Part shown: positions 42,855-51,083 of the stretch, one piece after another
Position numbering within the stretch: position 1 is the first letter of the stretch
How the letters are laid out: each line of letters opens with the position of its first letter
NCBI RefSeq assembly: GCF_014650075.1
Contig: NZ_BMUG01000002.1
Span: 744,001 to 808,000, forward strand
Reading direction: 5' to 3'
Length of the DNA stretch: 64,000 nt
Origin: Streptomyces microflavus
GTDB taxonomy: Bacteria; Actinomycetota; Actinomycetes; Streptomycetales; Streptomycetaceae
Translations under genes and position numbers: made by a program
The notes under the pieces: generated by a model
Database searches by the model: none
The model's input: the letters and a program-made list of their open reading frames with translations, nothing else
Told to the model about the DNA's origin: nothing

Positions 42855-42884
42855 GTTCCTTGAGAACTGAACAGCGTGCCAAGG
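42855..42884 (+). promoter_or_regulatory. rRNA-leader-like motif of element III
   Basis: CCTTGAGAACTGAACAGCGTG is one base from the actinobacterial 16S rRNA leader sequence as I remember it (TTGAGAACTCAACAGCGTG). It lies about 95 bp before the structured leader at 42979, as in element II. Confidence 0.55.
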
Positions 42885-42978
42885 ATTCGCCGTCTCTCCT
42901 GTGCCACAAGCAGGCGGCAGCGCGGGACACACGTCCCGCGTGCTCAACCCCTCCGCAGTGCCCATGACCGCTGCGGCC

Positions 42979-43043
42979 GGTTGCCTCCTCCGCCCGTCCA
43001 GTCCGCTTCATGCGGTGCTGTACGGGCGGGGCTGAGGGGAGCC
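42979..43043 (+). ncRNA. Conserved structured leader RNA of element III
   Basis: GGTTGCCTCCTCCGCCCGTCC and TACGGGCGGGGCTGAGGGG pair as in element II; the inner hairpin is CCGC-TTCAT-GCGG here. It is placed directly before the first gene of the operon (kilB-like). Confidence 0.6.
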
Positions 43044-43078
43044 GGGCACCCGGTTTCATCCAACGAGAGGGGCTCGCC

Positions 43079-43519
43079 ATGTGGGGAAGCGTCATCGCGG
43101 TACTGGGAACCCTGCTGGGTTCGGTCACCGCCTACATGCTCCAGTAGCGCACCGCCCGCAAGGACCGCGCTGAGGTTCGTGGGTACGAGGAGCGGCGGGA
43201 CCGGATCGCGGCCGTCACCGCGCTGACGGTGGCGCTGGCCGATCACCGCCGGGCGATGTGGGTCCGCGAGGACCTGCGGCTGTCCGGCGCCAGTGACGCC
43301 GACTACCAGGCCGCCCGTACGGCCAGTCACAACACCCGCTCCGCCCTGACCGCGCCGCTGACCACGCTGGCGATCCTCGCCCCCGACCTCGCCGGGGTCG
43401 CTCAGGGCGCGGCCGGCGCGACGTACGCCCTGCGGAACACCGAGAACCGCGAACTCCTCGACTGCTACCGCGAGGCCGCGATCGAGGCCGCAGACGACCT
43501 TGTCCGCGCCGCCGCCTGA
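43079..43519 (+). pseudogene. kilB: kilB-like gene interrupted by an in-frame TAG
   Basis: ATG 43079 with GAGAGG upstream opens a membrane-anchored protein (WGSVIAVLGTLLGSVTAYML) that stops at TAG 43145-43147 after 22 codons. The same frame continues without another stop to 43519 and encodes the expected rest (ALADHRRAMWVREDLRLSGA, TRSALTAPLTTLAILAP). Together this matches the layout of Streptomyces proteins annotated as KilB. Either the gene is inactivated, or the downstream part is translated from GTG 43229, or the TAG is read through. Element II lacks a clear counterpart. Confidence 0.7.
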
Positions 43520-43548
43520 CAGTCCAACCACCCCACGACGCAGTGCGA

Positions 43549-43570
43549 CCCCGGTGCTCGAACACCGGGG
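43549..43570 (+). terminator. Hairpin after kilB-like gene
   Basis: CCCCGGTG-CTCGAA-CACCGGGG, 8-bp perfect stem, about 40 bp before the next start. Confidence 0.5.
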
Positions 43571-43611
43571 CCGCTGTCGAGCCGCACATCCTTCAAGGGA
43601 GAGAACGACTC

Positions 43612-43881
43612 ATGAAGAGCATCGCAGCACTTCAGGCCGTTGTTACGGCCGCCCTGTTCGACGGTGAGCCGTCGGACGCCGAGTTGGACGCGATCGAGAC
43701 GGAGATGCCCGCCATTCTGGCGGACGTCGTCCTGCTGGACGCGCAGATCATGACCATCGACCGCACGCCGAGCGAGCTGGACGAGCGGCGTATCCGCCGG
43801 GCCCGCCGGCGGGTGCTGGCCGCCCGCCGGGAGCTGGCCAACCGGTCGGCCGTCGTGAGCCTGTCGGGGGGTGCGGCCTGA
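43612..43881 (+). CDS. Small helical protein of transfer operon
   Basis: 89 residues; AAGGGAGAG lies upstream of the ATG. Acidic first half (EPSDAELDAIETEMPAILADV) and basic second half (ERRIRRARRRVLAARREL). It takes the same slot as the element II gene at 24315. Stop overlaps the next ATG (TGATG). Function unknown. Confidence 0.6.
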   Translation: MKSIAALQAVVTAALFDGEPSDAELDAIETEMPAILADVVLLDAQIMTIDRTPSELDERRIRRARRRVLAARRELANRSAVVSLSGGAA

Positions 43882-44069
43882 TGAGTCGCTTCGATCTCAC
43901 CGCGTACGACCGCAGCCGCATCCTCGCCGCCCGCCAGGCCCTGGCGGATGCACAGTCCATGAGCCTGCTGGACGTGTCCGCCATGGCCCGGATGATCGGC
44001 CGCCTTGAGGTGACCGTGGAACAGATGGTCGAGATGGTCGACCCTCCGGTTTCGGGTGGTGCGGCATGA
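43881..44069 (+). CDS. Small helical protein
   Basis: 62 residues starting inside the previous stop (TGATG) and ending in an ATGA overlap with spdB. Two amphipathic helices (RILAARQALADAQ and MARMIGRLEVTVEQMVEMV). No family recognised. The chain of overlaps suggests it belongs to the spread complex. Confidence 0.55.
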   Translation: MSRFDLTAYDRSRILAARQALADAQSMSLLDVSAMARMIGRLEVTVEQMVEMVDPPVSGGAA

Positions 44070-44932
44070 GTGCCAAGGCCGCGAAGACGGTCCTGCCGGC
44101 CGTCGCGATGACGACGGTATCCATGGTCCTCACGCTGGCCGTGGTCGTGATGTGGCTCGGCACCTCAATGCCGTGGGCGATCGCGCTCGTGGTCGGGCTG
44201 GGGATCGACGGCGGGTGGCTCGCCACCCTCGCCTACGAACGGCGTCTCGCCGCGCAGGGCGACCACTCCACCCCGGTCACGGCGGTGGGCTGGGGCTTCG
44301 GTCTGGTCGCCACGGGCGTCCTGGTCGCCCACGCCGTCACCGCCGACGAAAGCGCCGGCGCGTGGCTCGCGGTCGCTTGGCTGCCCCTGGCCGCGAAAGC
44401 CCTGTGGCTGGTCCACGGGCTGTGGGAGCGGACCGCGCTGACCGGTTCCGCCCTTGAGGCGATCCAGGGCATCCAGCAGGAAGCCCGTGATGAAGCCGCG
44501 GTCGCCCGTGCACGGCTGCGGGCCGAGGCGGGTACGGAGGAGACGCGGCTGACGGCTGTGACGCAGGCCGGGGCGCGCGTCGCACGCGTCCAGGCACAGA
44601 CCGCCACCACCCTCTCCCGCGCATGGTCGACGCTGGAGAGCACCCGGGCCGGGAAGGACACCGGCAGGGCGCTGACCAGCGTGACGACCCGCGTCACACC
44701 CGGCGTCACGCCCACGTGGGAACTGCCCGTCTGGGGCCCCACCAACCCCGTCCCCGCACTGGAAGCCACGCCCGCGCTCACCGATGCGGAGCTGGACCGG
44801 TTGGTGGATGAGATCCGGCACAGCGAGACCCCGGCCCTCTCCTACCGGGAGATGGCCGCACGGTTCCGGGCCGCCGGCCACTCCGCCTCCGAGGTCCGGC
44901 TGCGGGGCGCGTGGAAGCGCGTCGTGGCCTGA
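44066..44932 (+). CDS. SpdB-like spread membrane protein
   Basis: 288 residues. Four hydrophobic segments in the first 120 residues (VLPAVAMTTVSMVLTLAVVV, WAIALVVGLGIDGGWLATLA, and others), then an Ala/Arg/Glu helix (about 130-200) and a C-terminal domain ending in a helix-turn-helix-like stretch (SYREMAARFRAAGHSASEVR). Same order of parts as the element II protein at 24895, but with a much shorter coil. Spread proteins move the transferred DNA through septa of the recipient mycelium. Confidence 0.78.
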   Translation: MSAKAAKTVLPAVAMTTVSMVLTLAVVVMWLGTSMPWAIALVVGLGIDGGWLATLAYERRLAAQGDHSTPVTAVGWGFGLVATGVLVAHAVTADESAGAWLAVAWLPLAAKALWLVHGLWERTALTGSALEAIQGIQQEARDEAAVARARLRAEAGTEETRLTAVTQAGARVARVQAQTATTLSRAWSTLESTRAGKDTGRALTSVTTRVTPGVTPTWELPVWGPTNPVPALEATPALTDAELDRLVDEIRHSETPALSYREMAARFRAAGHSASEVRLRGAWKRVVA

Positions 44933-45255
44933 TGGCCGACGTCTACCGGTGGCGTCTGGCCCCCGATGGTCTGGCCACCCGCCGTCAGCTCCGCGCGCTG
45001 GGGCTGCGGCCGGGTGGTCAGGACGTCGTCGCCGAACTCCACCGCCCCCGCCGCCGCAAGGCCCCATTGGTCGCCTACCTCTACCGCGTCGACCGGGCCA
45101 AGCCCGTACGCCCCATGACCCCGGCCCGTGCCGCCGCTCTGGCTGCGGCGATGCGGGCCCGCCGCACCTGCCCCAACTGCCGCACGGACGCCGGGTACTG
45201 CATCCCCCGGTCGCTCGGCATGTGCGTCACCTGCCACGACAACCCCGCCACCTGA
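44932..45255 (+). CDS. RRQRL-type zinc-binding protein
   Basis: 107 residues from ATG 44932, overlapping the previous stop. Nearly identical to the element II copy: RRQLRALGLRPGGQDVVAEL, YLYRVDRAKPVR, and Cys pairs CPNC, GYC, CVTC. Its strong conservation, while most neighbours differ, suggests recent exchange between elements or strict functional constraint. Confidence 0.78.
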   Translation: MADVYRWRLAPDGLATRRQLRALGLRPGGQDVVAELHRPRRRKAPLVAYLYRVDRAKPVRPMTPARAAALAAAMRARRTCPNCRTDAGYCIPRSLGMCVTCHDNPAT

Positions 45256-45270
45256 CCGAAGGGACACCAT

Positions 45271-45648
45271 ATGGACCACTTGCCCGCCCCCCGGCCCCCG
45301 TCCGTCGTGCAGCTCCCGGACGGCACCCCCGCCTACACCGACCACCTCCCCGCCGCCTACCAGCCCGCCAACGCGGTGCCGCAGGTGGTGCACGTCCACC
45401 AGGCCCCGCCCGACCGCACCGTTCAGCGTCTCGCGCTCGGCTCCGGTGTGGGCGCCGGGGCGGTCGCCGCCGGGGTCTACTTCGGCCCGCTCCTCGTCGG
45501 CGTCCTCACTGCCATCGCCGCCAACCTCGCGCTCCTCGCCCTGGTCGCGTCCGTGTGCGCCTGGGGCGTGGTGACGGTCGTGAAGTCGGTCGGTGGTGCG
45601 GACGGCAAGGCCGCTGCGTCCTCGCTGCGTCGGGGCCGCCGTCGCTGA
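45271..45648 (+). CDS. Small membrane protein, DUF6251-like
   Basis: 125 residues. Pro-rich head with VVQLPDGTPAYTDHLPA, then QVVHVHQAPPDRTVQRLALG, two membrane segments (GVGAGAVAAGVYFGPLLVGV and ALLALVASVCAWGVVTVV) and a basic tail. I associate this pattern with DUF6251 of Streptomyces elements. GAAGGGA precedes the ATG. Probably part of the spread apparatus. Confidence 0.65.
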   Translation: MDHLPAPRPPSVVQLPDGTPAYTDHLPAAYQPANAVPQVVHVHQAPPDRTVQRLALGSGVGAGAVAAGVYFGPLLVGVLTAIAANLALLALVASVCAWGVVTVVKSVGGADGKAAASSLRRGRRR

Positions 45649-45649
45649 C

Positions 45650-45693
45650 GGCCCTCTGTCCGTCCGGTCTCGTAACCGGGCGGGCGGAGGGCC
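45650..45693 (+). terminator. Intra-operon hairpin
   Basis: GGCCCTC at the base pairs with GAGGGCC, with partial pairing inside (CCGTCCGGT/ACCGGGCGG). Located like the 26685 hairpin of element II. Confidence 0.5.
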
Positions 45694-45724
45694 GGACAGA
45701 CCGGCCCCACCAGGGAGGTTCACC

Positions 45725-46048
45725 GTGCACAGCTACACCAAGGCCGAGTCCCGTCAGCGTTCCAAGCTGTTCCGCCAGGGTTTCCGTCAGGCTCTCGCGG
45801 ACTGCGTTGACCCGGAGATCCGCCGGAAGATCGAGCGCATCGACGAGGCCGCCGCCGCCCGCGGCGCGCAGGAGCTGGCCGCGCTGCACAAGGTGCAGGC
45901 CGACGCCCGTCAGGACCTCGCCGCCGCCAAGGCCGTTGAGCGCACCGCGCCGCGCGCCGACAGGCCCGCCGCCCGCGAGGCCCGCAAGCAGGCCGAGCAG
46001 CGCGTACGCCTCGCTGAGCGGGCCGTCCACAAGGCCGAGCAGAGCTGA
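45725..46048 (+). CDS. Small basic coiled-coil protein
   Basis: 107 residues from GTG 45725 with GGGAGG upstream. Almost entirely helical and charged (SRQRSKLFRQGFRQALADC, REARKQAEQRVRLAERAVHKAE). Sits one gene before traB, where element II has its 535-residue basic protein. No family recognised; a TraB accessory is plausible from position. Confidence 0.6.
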   Translation: MHSYTKAESRQRSKLFRQGFRQALADCVDPEIRRKIERIDEAAAARGAQELAALHKVQADARQDLAAAKAVERTAPRADRPAAREARKQAEQRVRLAERAVHKAEQS

Positions 46049-46134
46049 GCGGGGGCGGCCGAACCCGGCCAAGGACACCGGCCGCCCCCGTCACCCCACC
46101 CCACAGCAACGAGCAGGAGAGAGGCACGTTCATC

Positions 46135-48303
46135 ATGACCGAACCCGCCGTCGCGGTCCCCGGAATGGGGACCGTGCACCACCTCGACGACCACCGCCCC
46201 GCCCCCGACACCACCACCGCCGAGCCGGTGAGCCTGGTCAAGGACCCCGCCCCCGCCGTTGTCGACGGTGACGAGGTGGAGGCGGTCGACCGGGCCGACA
46301 ACCCCTTGGCTGACTGGCTGACTGTCCCCGACGCCCCCGTACTGCCCGCGTGGGCCCGCTCGACCGCGTCCATCAAGGCCAACGCCGCCGCCCTGGTTCG
46401 CCTGTCGTGGTGGCACACCCGCTACCACGCTCTGCGCATCCCCAAGTACCTCGTCAAGACCGTTCTGTTGGCGGCGCGCGGCTTCTACCGGGCGACGGTC
46501 GGCATGTGGCCGACGCTGTCCGCGCAGGACCACACCGCCGCCGTGAAGGCCCTGCGGGCGCAGTCCAAGGCGCGGCCGGAGGATGTGGAGCTGGCGACCC
46601 GGTTGCAGATCGCCCACGCCGAGCGGACCCGTACCCGGCGGTGGCGGTTCGGTGCCGCCGCCGTGGGTGTGGCCGCTGCCACGCTCGGTTTCGCTCTGGC
46701 GGACCCGATGCTCCAGGGCGGCATCGCGACCGCCGTGGTGACCCCGCTCGCCTACCTGGGGCGGGGCAAGGAGACGCAGTTCCTGGACCAGGGTGCTCCG
46801 CCGCTGCGGGTGGACATGTCCGCCCAGCAGCTCAACGACGCGCTTCGCGCCGCCGGCCTCCTGAAAAGCGGCAAGAGCGGTGACGAGGACGGTCCGAAGG
46901 TCTCTTGCTCGATGGGCCCGGTCCGCGACGGCCGTGGCTGGGCCGTGATCTTCGACCTGCCCCGGGGTGGCGGCAAGACCGCCTCCGACGTCCTCGCGAA
47001 GCGGGAAGTCATCGCTCAGGAACTCGGAGTGGATGAGATCCAGGTCATCATGTCCCGGGTCCGCGCCGCGAAGGGCGGCAACGCCGGCCGCGTCAGCATG
47101 TGGGTCGCGGACGATGACCCCTACCTGGGTCCCCTGAACCCGTCTCCGTTGGAGAAGGTGGAGCGGTTCTCCATCTGGGAGCCGGTCCCGTTCGGGCAGG
47201 ACGCGCGCGGTGTTCGGGTGGAGATCCCGGTCATGTGGCAGTCGATGTTCTTCGGCGGTCTGCCCCGGCGGGGCAAGACGTTCTCCCAGCGTCTGCTGAC
47301 CGCTGCCGGGCTGCTGGATCCGTTCGTGCGGCACTACGTCGCGGACGGCAAGGGCGGCGCGGACTGGATGCCCATGAAGGCCGTCGCCCACCGTCTCGTG
47401 ATGGGTGCCGAGGACGACGCGATCGAAGCGCTCAAGGCCATGCTGGCGGAGCTGCTGACGGAGATGGAGCGCAGGTTCGCGCTGCTGCGGGATCTGCCGA
47501 CGTCGGTGTGTCCGGAGGGGAAGCTGACGCCGGACATTGTCGCGAAGTACAACCTGCCGGTCATCTTCGTCACCATCGACGAGTTGCAGGAGTACTTCAC
47601 CGCGATGGAGCGGGAGGACCGTGAGCAGGTCATCAACGACCTGTGCCGCATCGCCCGACGCGGTCCGGCGGCCGGGTTCGTCAGCAACTTTGCTTCCCAG
47701 CGGCCTGACGCGGACAGCGTGCCGACGAAGCTGCGGGAGATCATCACCATCCGCTACAGCACGCAAGTGGTGGACCGGGCGTCGTCGGACATGGTGCTCG
47801 GCAAGGGCAAGGCCGCGCAGGGTGCCGACGCGTCAGTGCTGTCCGAGGAGCACAAGGGGGTTGGTGTCCTGGTGACCGGTCCGGCGTCGTACGTCACGGT
47901 GCGGGCCGACTACCTCGACGGCACGGGATTCGCCGTCCTGTGCCGCAAAGGCCGGGTCCTGCGGGAGGTCGCGGGACAGCTCACCGGGGAAGCCGCGGGC
48001 GATGTCACCGCCGCCGCCGACGCCGCCGGCGTCACCGTCCCCGCGATCGTCTCCGACACGTTGGAGGTCATGCGCCACAGCCCGCGCATGTTCACCACCG
48101 ACCTCCTCAACGGACTCGTGAACCTCGACGAGGACGAGTACGGCGACTTCAACGCCGAAGCACTCGCCGCCGCCCTCGAAGCCGCCGGAGTAAAGCGCAC
48201 CAGCAAGCAAGTCAAGATCAGCGGCAGCAACGGGGCCGGGTACCAGCGGCGCGACATCGAAGCCGCAGTCCCCGCCGAAATCCTCCTCAGCACCGGCAGG
48301 TAG
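46135..48303 (+). CDS. traB: FtsK/SpoIIIE-type DNA translocase TraB
   Basis: 722 residues. A long N-terminal region with a membrane segment pair (about 180-215), then the motor domain: Walker A GLPRRGKTFSQ near residue 380, Walker B VIFVTIDELQEYF near 480, and the arginine-finger region IARRGPAAGFVSNFASQRP. The C-terminal 90 residues form the DNA-recognition winged helix (LLNGLVNLDEDEY, AGVKRTSKQVKI). It differs strongly from the element II TraB, and the repeat array downstream is different too, consistent with co-evolution of TraB and clt. Confidence 0.9.
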   Translation: MTEPAVAVPGMGTVHHLDDHRPAPDTTTAEPVSLVKDPAPAVVDGDEVEAVDRADNPLADWLTVPDAPVLPAWARSTASIKANAAALVRLSWWHTRYHALRIPKYLVKTVLLAARGFYRATVGMWPTLSAQDHTAAVKALRAQSKARPEDVELATRLQIAHAERTRTRRWRFGAAAVGVAAATLGFALADPMLQGGIATAVVTPLAYLGRGKETQFLDQGAPPLRVDMSAQQLNDALRAAGLLKSGKSGDEDGPKVSCSMGPVRDGRGWAVIFDLPRGGGKTASDVLAKREVIAQELGVDEIQVIMSRVRAAKGGNAGRVSMWVADDDPYLGPLNPSPLEKVERFSIWEPVPFGQDARGVRVEIPVMWQSMFFGGLPRRGKTFSQRLLTAAGLLDPFVRHYVADGKGGADWMPMKAVAHRLVMGAEDDAIEALKAMLAELLTEMERRFALLRDLPTSVCPEGKLTPDIVAKYNLPVIFVTIDELQEYFTAMEREDREQVINDLCRIARRGPAAGFVSNFASQRPDADSVPTKLREIITIRYSTQVVDRASSDMVLGKGKAAQGADASVLSEEHKGVGVLVTGPASYVTVRADYLDGTGFAVLCRKGRVLREVAGQLTGEAAGDVTAAADAAGVTVPAIVSDTLEVMRHSPRMFTTDLLNGLVNLDEDEYGDFNAEALAAALEAAGVKRTSKQVKISGSNGAGYQRRDIEAAVPAEILLSTGR

Positions 48304-48383
48304 AGGGGCCTCCCCCTACCCGACCCCCACCACACCACCCCACCCGGGGCCCATCCGGCATGCGCCGGCACCGGCCCCGGGTA

Positions 48384-48460
48384 GCGGGGGCCCTTTACCC
48401 CGGTCAGGGGGGCGGTAAAGGCCCCTGACCTGCAAGGTAAGGCCGGTAAAGGGGGGTGCG
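48384..48460. repeat. Candidate clt locus of element III
   Basis: GGTAAAGG/CCTTTACC units: CCTTTACC at 48391, GGTAAAGG at 48414 and 48445, and GGTAAGG at 48436. TGACCTGCAAGG (48426-48437) lies in the middle, identical to the 12-mer next to the element II array. Immediately after traB. Confidence 0.6.
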
Positions 48461-48514
48461 GGCGCCCCGCCTGCACCCCTCCACGGGCCTGATTCGCACA
48501 CCACCACACGCACC

Positions 48515-48586
48515 GAGAGCGGCCCCCGTCTCGCCAAAGTCCGGGGCCGCTCTCGTCACCAATCCAGAGAACTGGAGACCCCCAGC
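48515..48586 (+). promoter_or_regulatory. Leader of the primase-polymerase gene, element III
   Basis: A 12-bp hairpin (48515-48526 with 48543-48554) is followed by TCACCAATCCAGAGAACTGG and the ribosome site inside CTGGAGACCCCCAG. Counterpart of 31426-31497. Confidence 0.6.
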
Positions 48587-49441
48587 ATGACCCAACCGAC
48601 CCTGATCCGGCGAGAGGGCGCACACCTGCGCACCGCTCTCGGCCTCGCGGACCGGTCCGTCCCGGTGTTGCCGTTACGGGCGGGGAAGGTCCCGTTCGGG
48701 AACTGCCCCGCGTGCAAGGACAACGCGTGCGGCGGCCGGCCGAACATGAAGACCCCCGGCCCGTGCGACTGCCCGCGACCGTGCCACGCATGGGCCGCCG
48801 CCACCACCGACCCCGCCGTCATCACCGGGCCCGCATGGGCGCCGCTGTGGAAGCACGCGGCGGCTGTGGCCTACCACCCCGGCGGCATCGGGCTCACCGT
48901 CGTCGACCTCGACCACGCCGCCGCGGTCGCATGGGCCCGCCGGACGCTGCCCGCCACACGAACCGTGCCCACAACGCGGGGTGAACACTGGATCTACCTG
49001 GGTGCCATGCCCTCCGCGAACGCCGTGCGGGACGGCGTCGACATCAAGTCGACCATGGTCTACGCCCGATGGCTCGGCCCCGGCACCGGCACCATGACCA
49101 CCCTGCCCGACGCCGTACGCGCCCTGATCGTCTCGAAGCCGTCGCCGGTCCGGCCCGTCACCGCGACCGTGCCGACGGGAGGCGCGGAGTGCCGTCACCG
49201 CACCCCCGCCTATCTGGAGCGCGGCATCGCCATGGCTGAGGAGCGCATCTCCGAGGCGGCGAGCGCCGTGCACGTGACCGTGTACCGCACGTTCCTCGCC
49301 GTCCTGTCCGCCCACGGCCGGTGCGGCTGCCTCACCGACGCCCACGCCGCCCGGTTGTTTGCCGCGGCGCAGTCCAAGGGCGAGAGCCCCCGGCACTGTG
49401 CCGATGCGTGGTCCAACGCCCTTACCGCCTTGGGGATGTGA
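48587..49441 (+). CDS. Bifunctional primase/polymerase (Prim-Pol) replication protein
   Basis: 284 residues. Prim-Pol features: an early SVPVLPLRAGKVPFG segment, Cys-rich insertion (CPACKDNACGG, CDCPRPCHAW), HPGGIGLTVVDLDHAAA with the DxD, and TRGEHWIYLG with the basic/His residue. The C-terminal helical part (YRTFLAVLSAHGRCGCLTDAHA) is shorter than in typical primases. It only remotely resembles the element II enzyme, so the two replication modules are different lineages. Ends 1 bp before the ATPase start. Confidence 0.85.
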   Translation: MTQPTLIRREGAHLRTALGLADRSVPVLPLRAGKVPFGNCPACKDNACGGRPNMKTPGPCDCPRPCHAWAAATTDPAVITGPAWAPLWKHAAAVAYHPGGIGLTVVDLDHAAAVAWARRTLPATRTVPTTRGEHWIYLGAMPSANAVRDGVDIKSTMVYARWLGPGTGTMTTLPDAVRALIVSKPSPVRPVTATVPTGGAECRHRTPAYLERGIAMAEERISEAASAVHVTVYRTFLAVLSAHGRCGCLTDAHAARLFAAAQSKGESPRHCADAWSNALTALGM

Positions 49442-49442
49442 C

Positions 49443-50915
49443 ATGGCCGAGGACGAGAAGACTCCGGCGCGTGAGGTCATCACCGAGTACGCGCAGTCGC
49501 ATTTCCGGTACTTCCGCACCACCGAGGGCACCGTCTACGCCCAGCGGATCGGCCACCCCGTGGCCCGCCCGATCCGCTCCCAGGGCACGACCGGGAGCCA
49601 CCGGCAGGAACTCATGGTCGACCTCTTCAACGACGGGGTCGGCGTCTTTAACGGGACGTCGCTCAAGGAGGCGTTGGACTTGATCGAAGCACTCGCACTG
49701 AGCCAGGACGTGCAACCCACCCACATCCGTGTCGCGCCCGGGTTCGACGGGGCGACGTGGCTGGACCTGGGCCGCGACGACGGGCAGTCCGTCCGCATCC
49801 ACCCCAACGGCTGGGACGTCCTCGTGCCGGACCCGCGTGAGGTGTGCTGGCGGCGCACCCAGCTCACCGGCGAACTCCCGATGCCGGCCCGGGACACCGA
49901 GGGCAAGGGCATCGACCTGCTGTTGCGGCTGACGAACTTCGCCACCGCGGAAACCGAGAGCCTGGCCCTGGCCTGGCTCGTCGGCTGCCTCGGCCCGTCC
50001 GTCCCCGTCCCGGCCCCGTTCCTCACCGGACCGCAGGGCGCGGGGAAGTCGACGGCCGGCCGGATGCTGGTGCGGATCATCGAGGGCATGACCGGCGACC
50101 TCCGCCGGGCCCCGAAGGACGAAGAGAACCTGATCACCGCCGTCGCCGCAGGATGGGTCACCGCCCTGGACAACCTTTCCCACCTCGCCCCGGACCTGTC
50201 CGACCTGATGTGCTGCATCGTCACCGGGGCCGAGAGCATCAAGCGCGCCCTGTTCAGCGACGGGGATGTCGTCCGTTCCCGCTACCGCCGGCCGCTCCTG
50301 TTGACCGGGATCGACGTCGGCGTCATCCGCCCCGATCTCGCCGAACGGCTCCTGCCGCTGCGGCTGGAACGGCCGAAGGTGCGGCGGACCGAAGCGGAAC
50401 TGTGGCGGGAGTTCGAAGCGGCCCTGCCCGTCATCCTCGGGTCCCTCCTCGACCTGACGGTCAAGGTCCGGGCGACCGAGGCGGACATCCCGAGTGATCT
50501 GCGGATGGCGGACTTCGCGCACCTGTGCGCGCAGATCGACGCCGCCACCGGGTTCGGCACGCTCCCCGCGTACCGCAGCAGCCTGGACGAGCTGAACGAC
50601 GACGTCATCGAAGGCGACCTGCTCGCGCAGACCGTCCTCAAGCACGCCGCCAGCCTCGAACCCGGCACCGAGACGCGAATGACGTCCTCGGAGTGGCTGC
50701 ACCTCCTCAGCGGCCTCTACAGCGGCGACGACTTCCGCCCCCTGCCCAAAGGGTGGCCCACCACCGGGAAAGTCCTCTCCGACCGACTCAAGCGCCTCCA
50801 ACCCACCCTCGCCGCCCGGGGCGTCCTCGTCGACTGGGGCCGCACCAAAGAGGGCCGGTACGTCGAAATGACCCGCCGCCCCGCCCTACCGCCCCACGAG
50901 CAACAGTCGCTCTGA
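49443..50915 (+). CDS. Replication ATPase (DNA helicase-like)
   Basis: 490 residues from ATG 49443. Walker A is TGPQGAGKSTAGR near residue 198, with a Walker B-like WVTALDNLSHL near 238 and an arginine-rich sensor region (SRYRRPLLLTGIDVG). The N-terminal 150 residues form a separate domain. Resembles D5/DUF927-type replicative helicases. Together with Prim-Pol it would initiate replication of the excised circle. It takes the place of the DUF3631 ATPase of element II but is not closely related. Confidence 0.78.
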   Translation: MAEDEKTPAREVITEYAQSHFRYFRTTEGTVYAQRIGHPVARPIRSQGTTGSHRQELMVDLFNDGVGVFNGTSLKEALDLIEALALSQDVQPTHIRVAPGFDGATWLDLGRDDGQSVRIHPNGWDVLVPDPREVCWRRTQLTGELPMPARDTEGKGIDLLLRLTNFATAETESLALAWLVGCLGPSVPVPAPFLTGPQGAGKSTAGRMLVRIIEGMTGDLRRAPKDEENLITAVAAGWVTALDNLSHLAPDLSDLMCCIVTGAESIKRALFSDGDVVRSRYRRPLLLTGIDVGVIRPDLAERLLPLRLERPKVRRTEAELWREFEAALPVILGSLLDLTVKVRATEADIPSDLRMADFAHLCAQIDAATGFGTLPAYRSSLDELNDDVIEGDLLAQTVLKHAASLEPGTETRMTSSEWLHLLSGLYSGDDFRPLPKGWPTTGKVLSDRLKRLQPTLAARGVLVDWGRTKEGRYVEMTRRPALPPHEQQSL

Positions 50916-50944
50916 CCCGCACCGGCGACCGGGGTACGGACAAG

Positions 50945-50987
50945 CAAGAGGAGCACCACCGCCCAAACGGGGGGCGTGCTCCTCTTG
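50945..50987 (+). terminator. Terminator after replication operon
   Basis: CAAGAGGAGCAC pairs exactly with GTGCTCCTCTTG, with further GC pairing inside the 19-base centre. Confidence 0.7.
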
Positions 50988-51083
50988 CTGTTCGGCGGAA
51001 CGCCGCTCGAAGGTCGCGCCGCGAAGCGGCTCCCCACTTCACTCCCGAAGCCGCACCACACCACAACAGACACCCCTCTCTTT

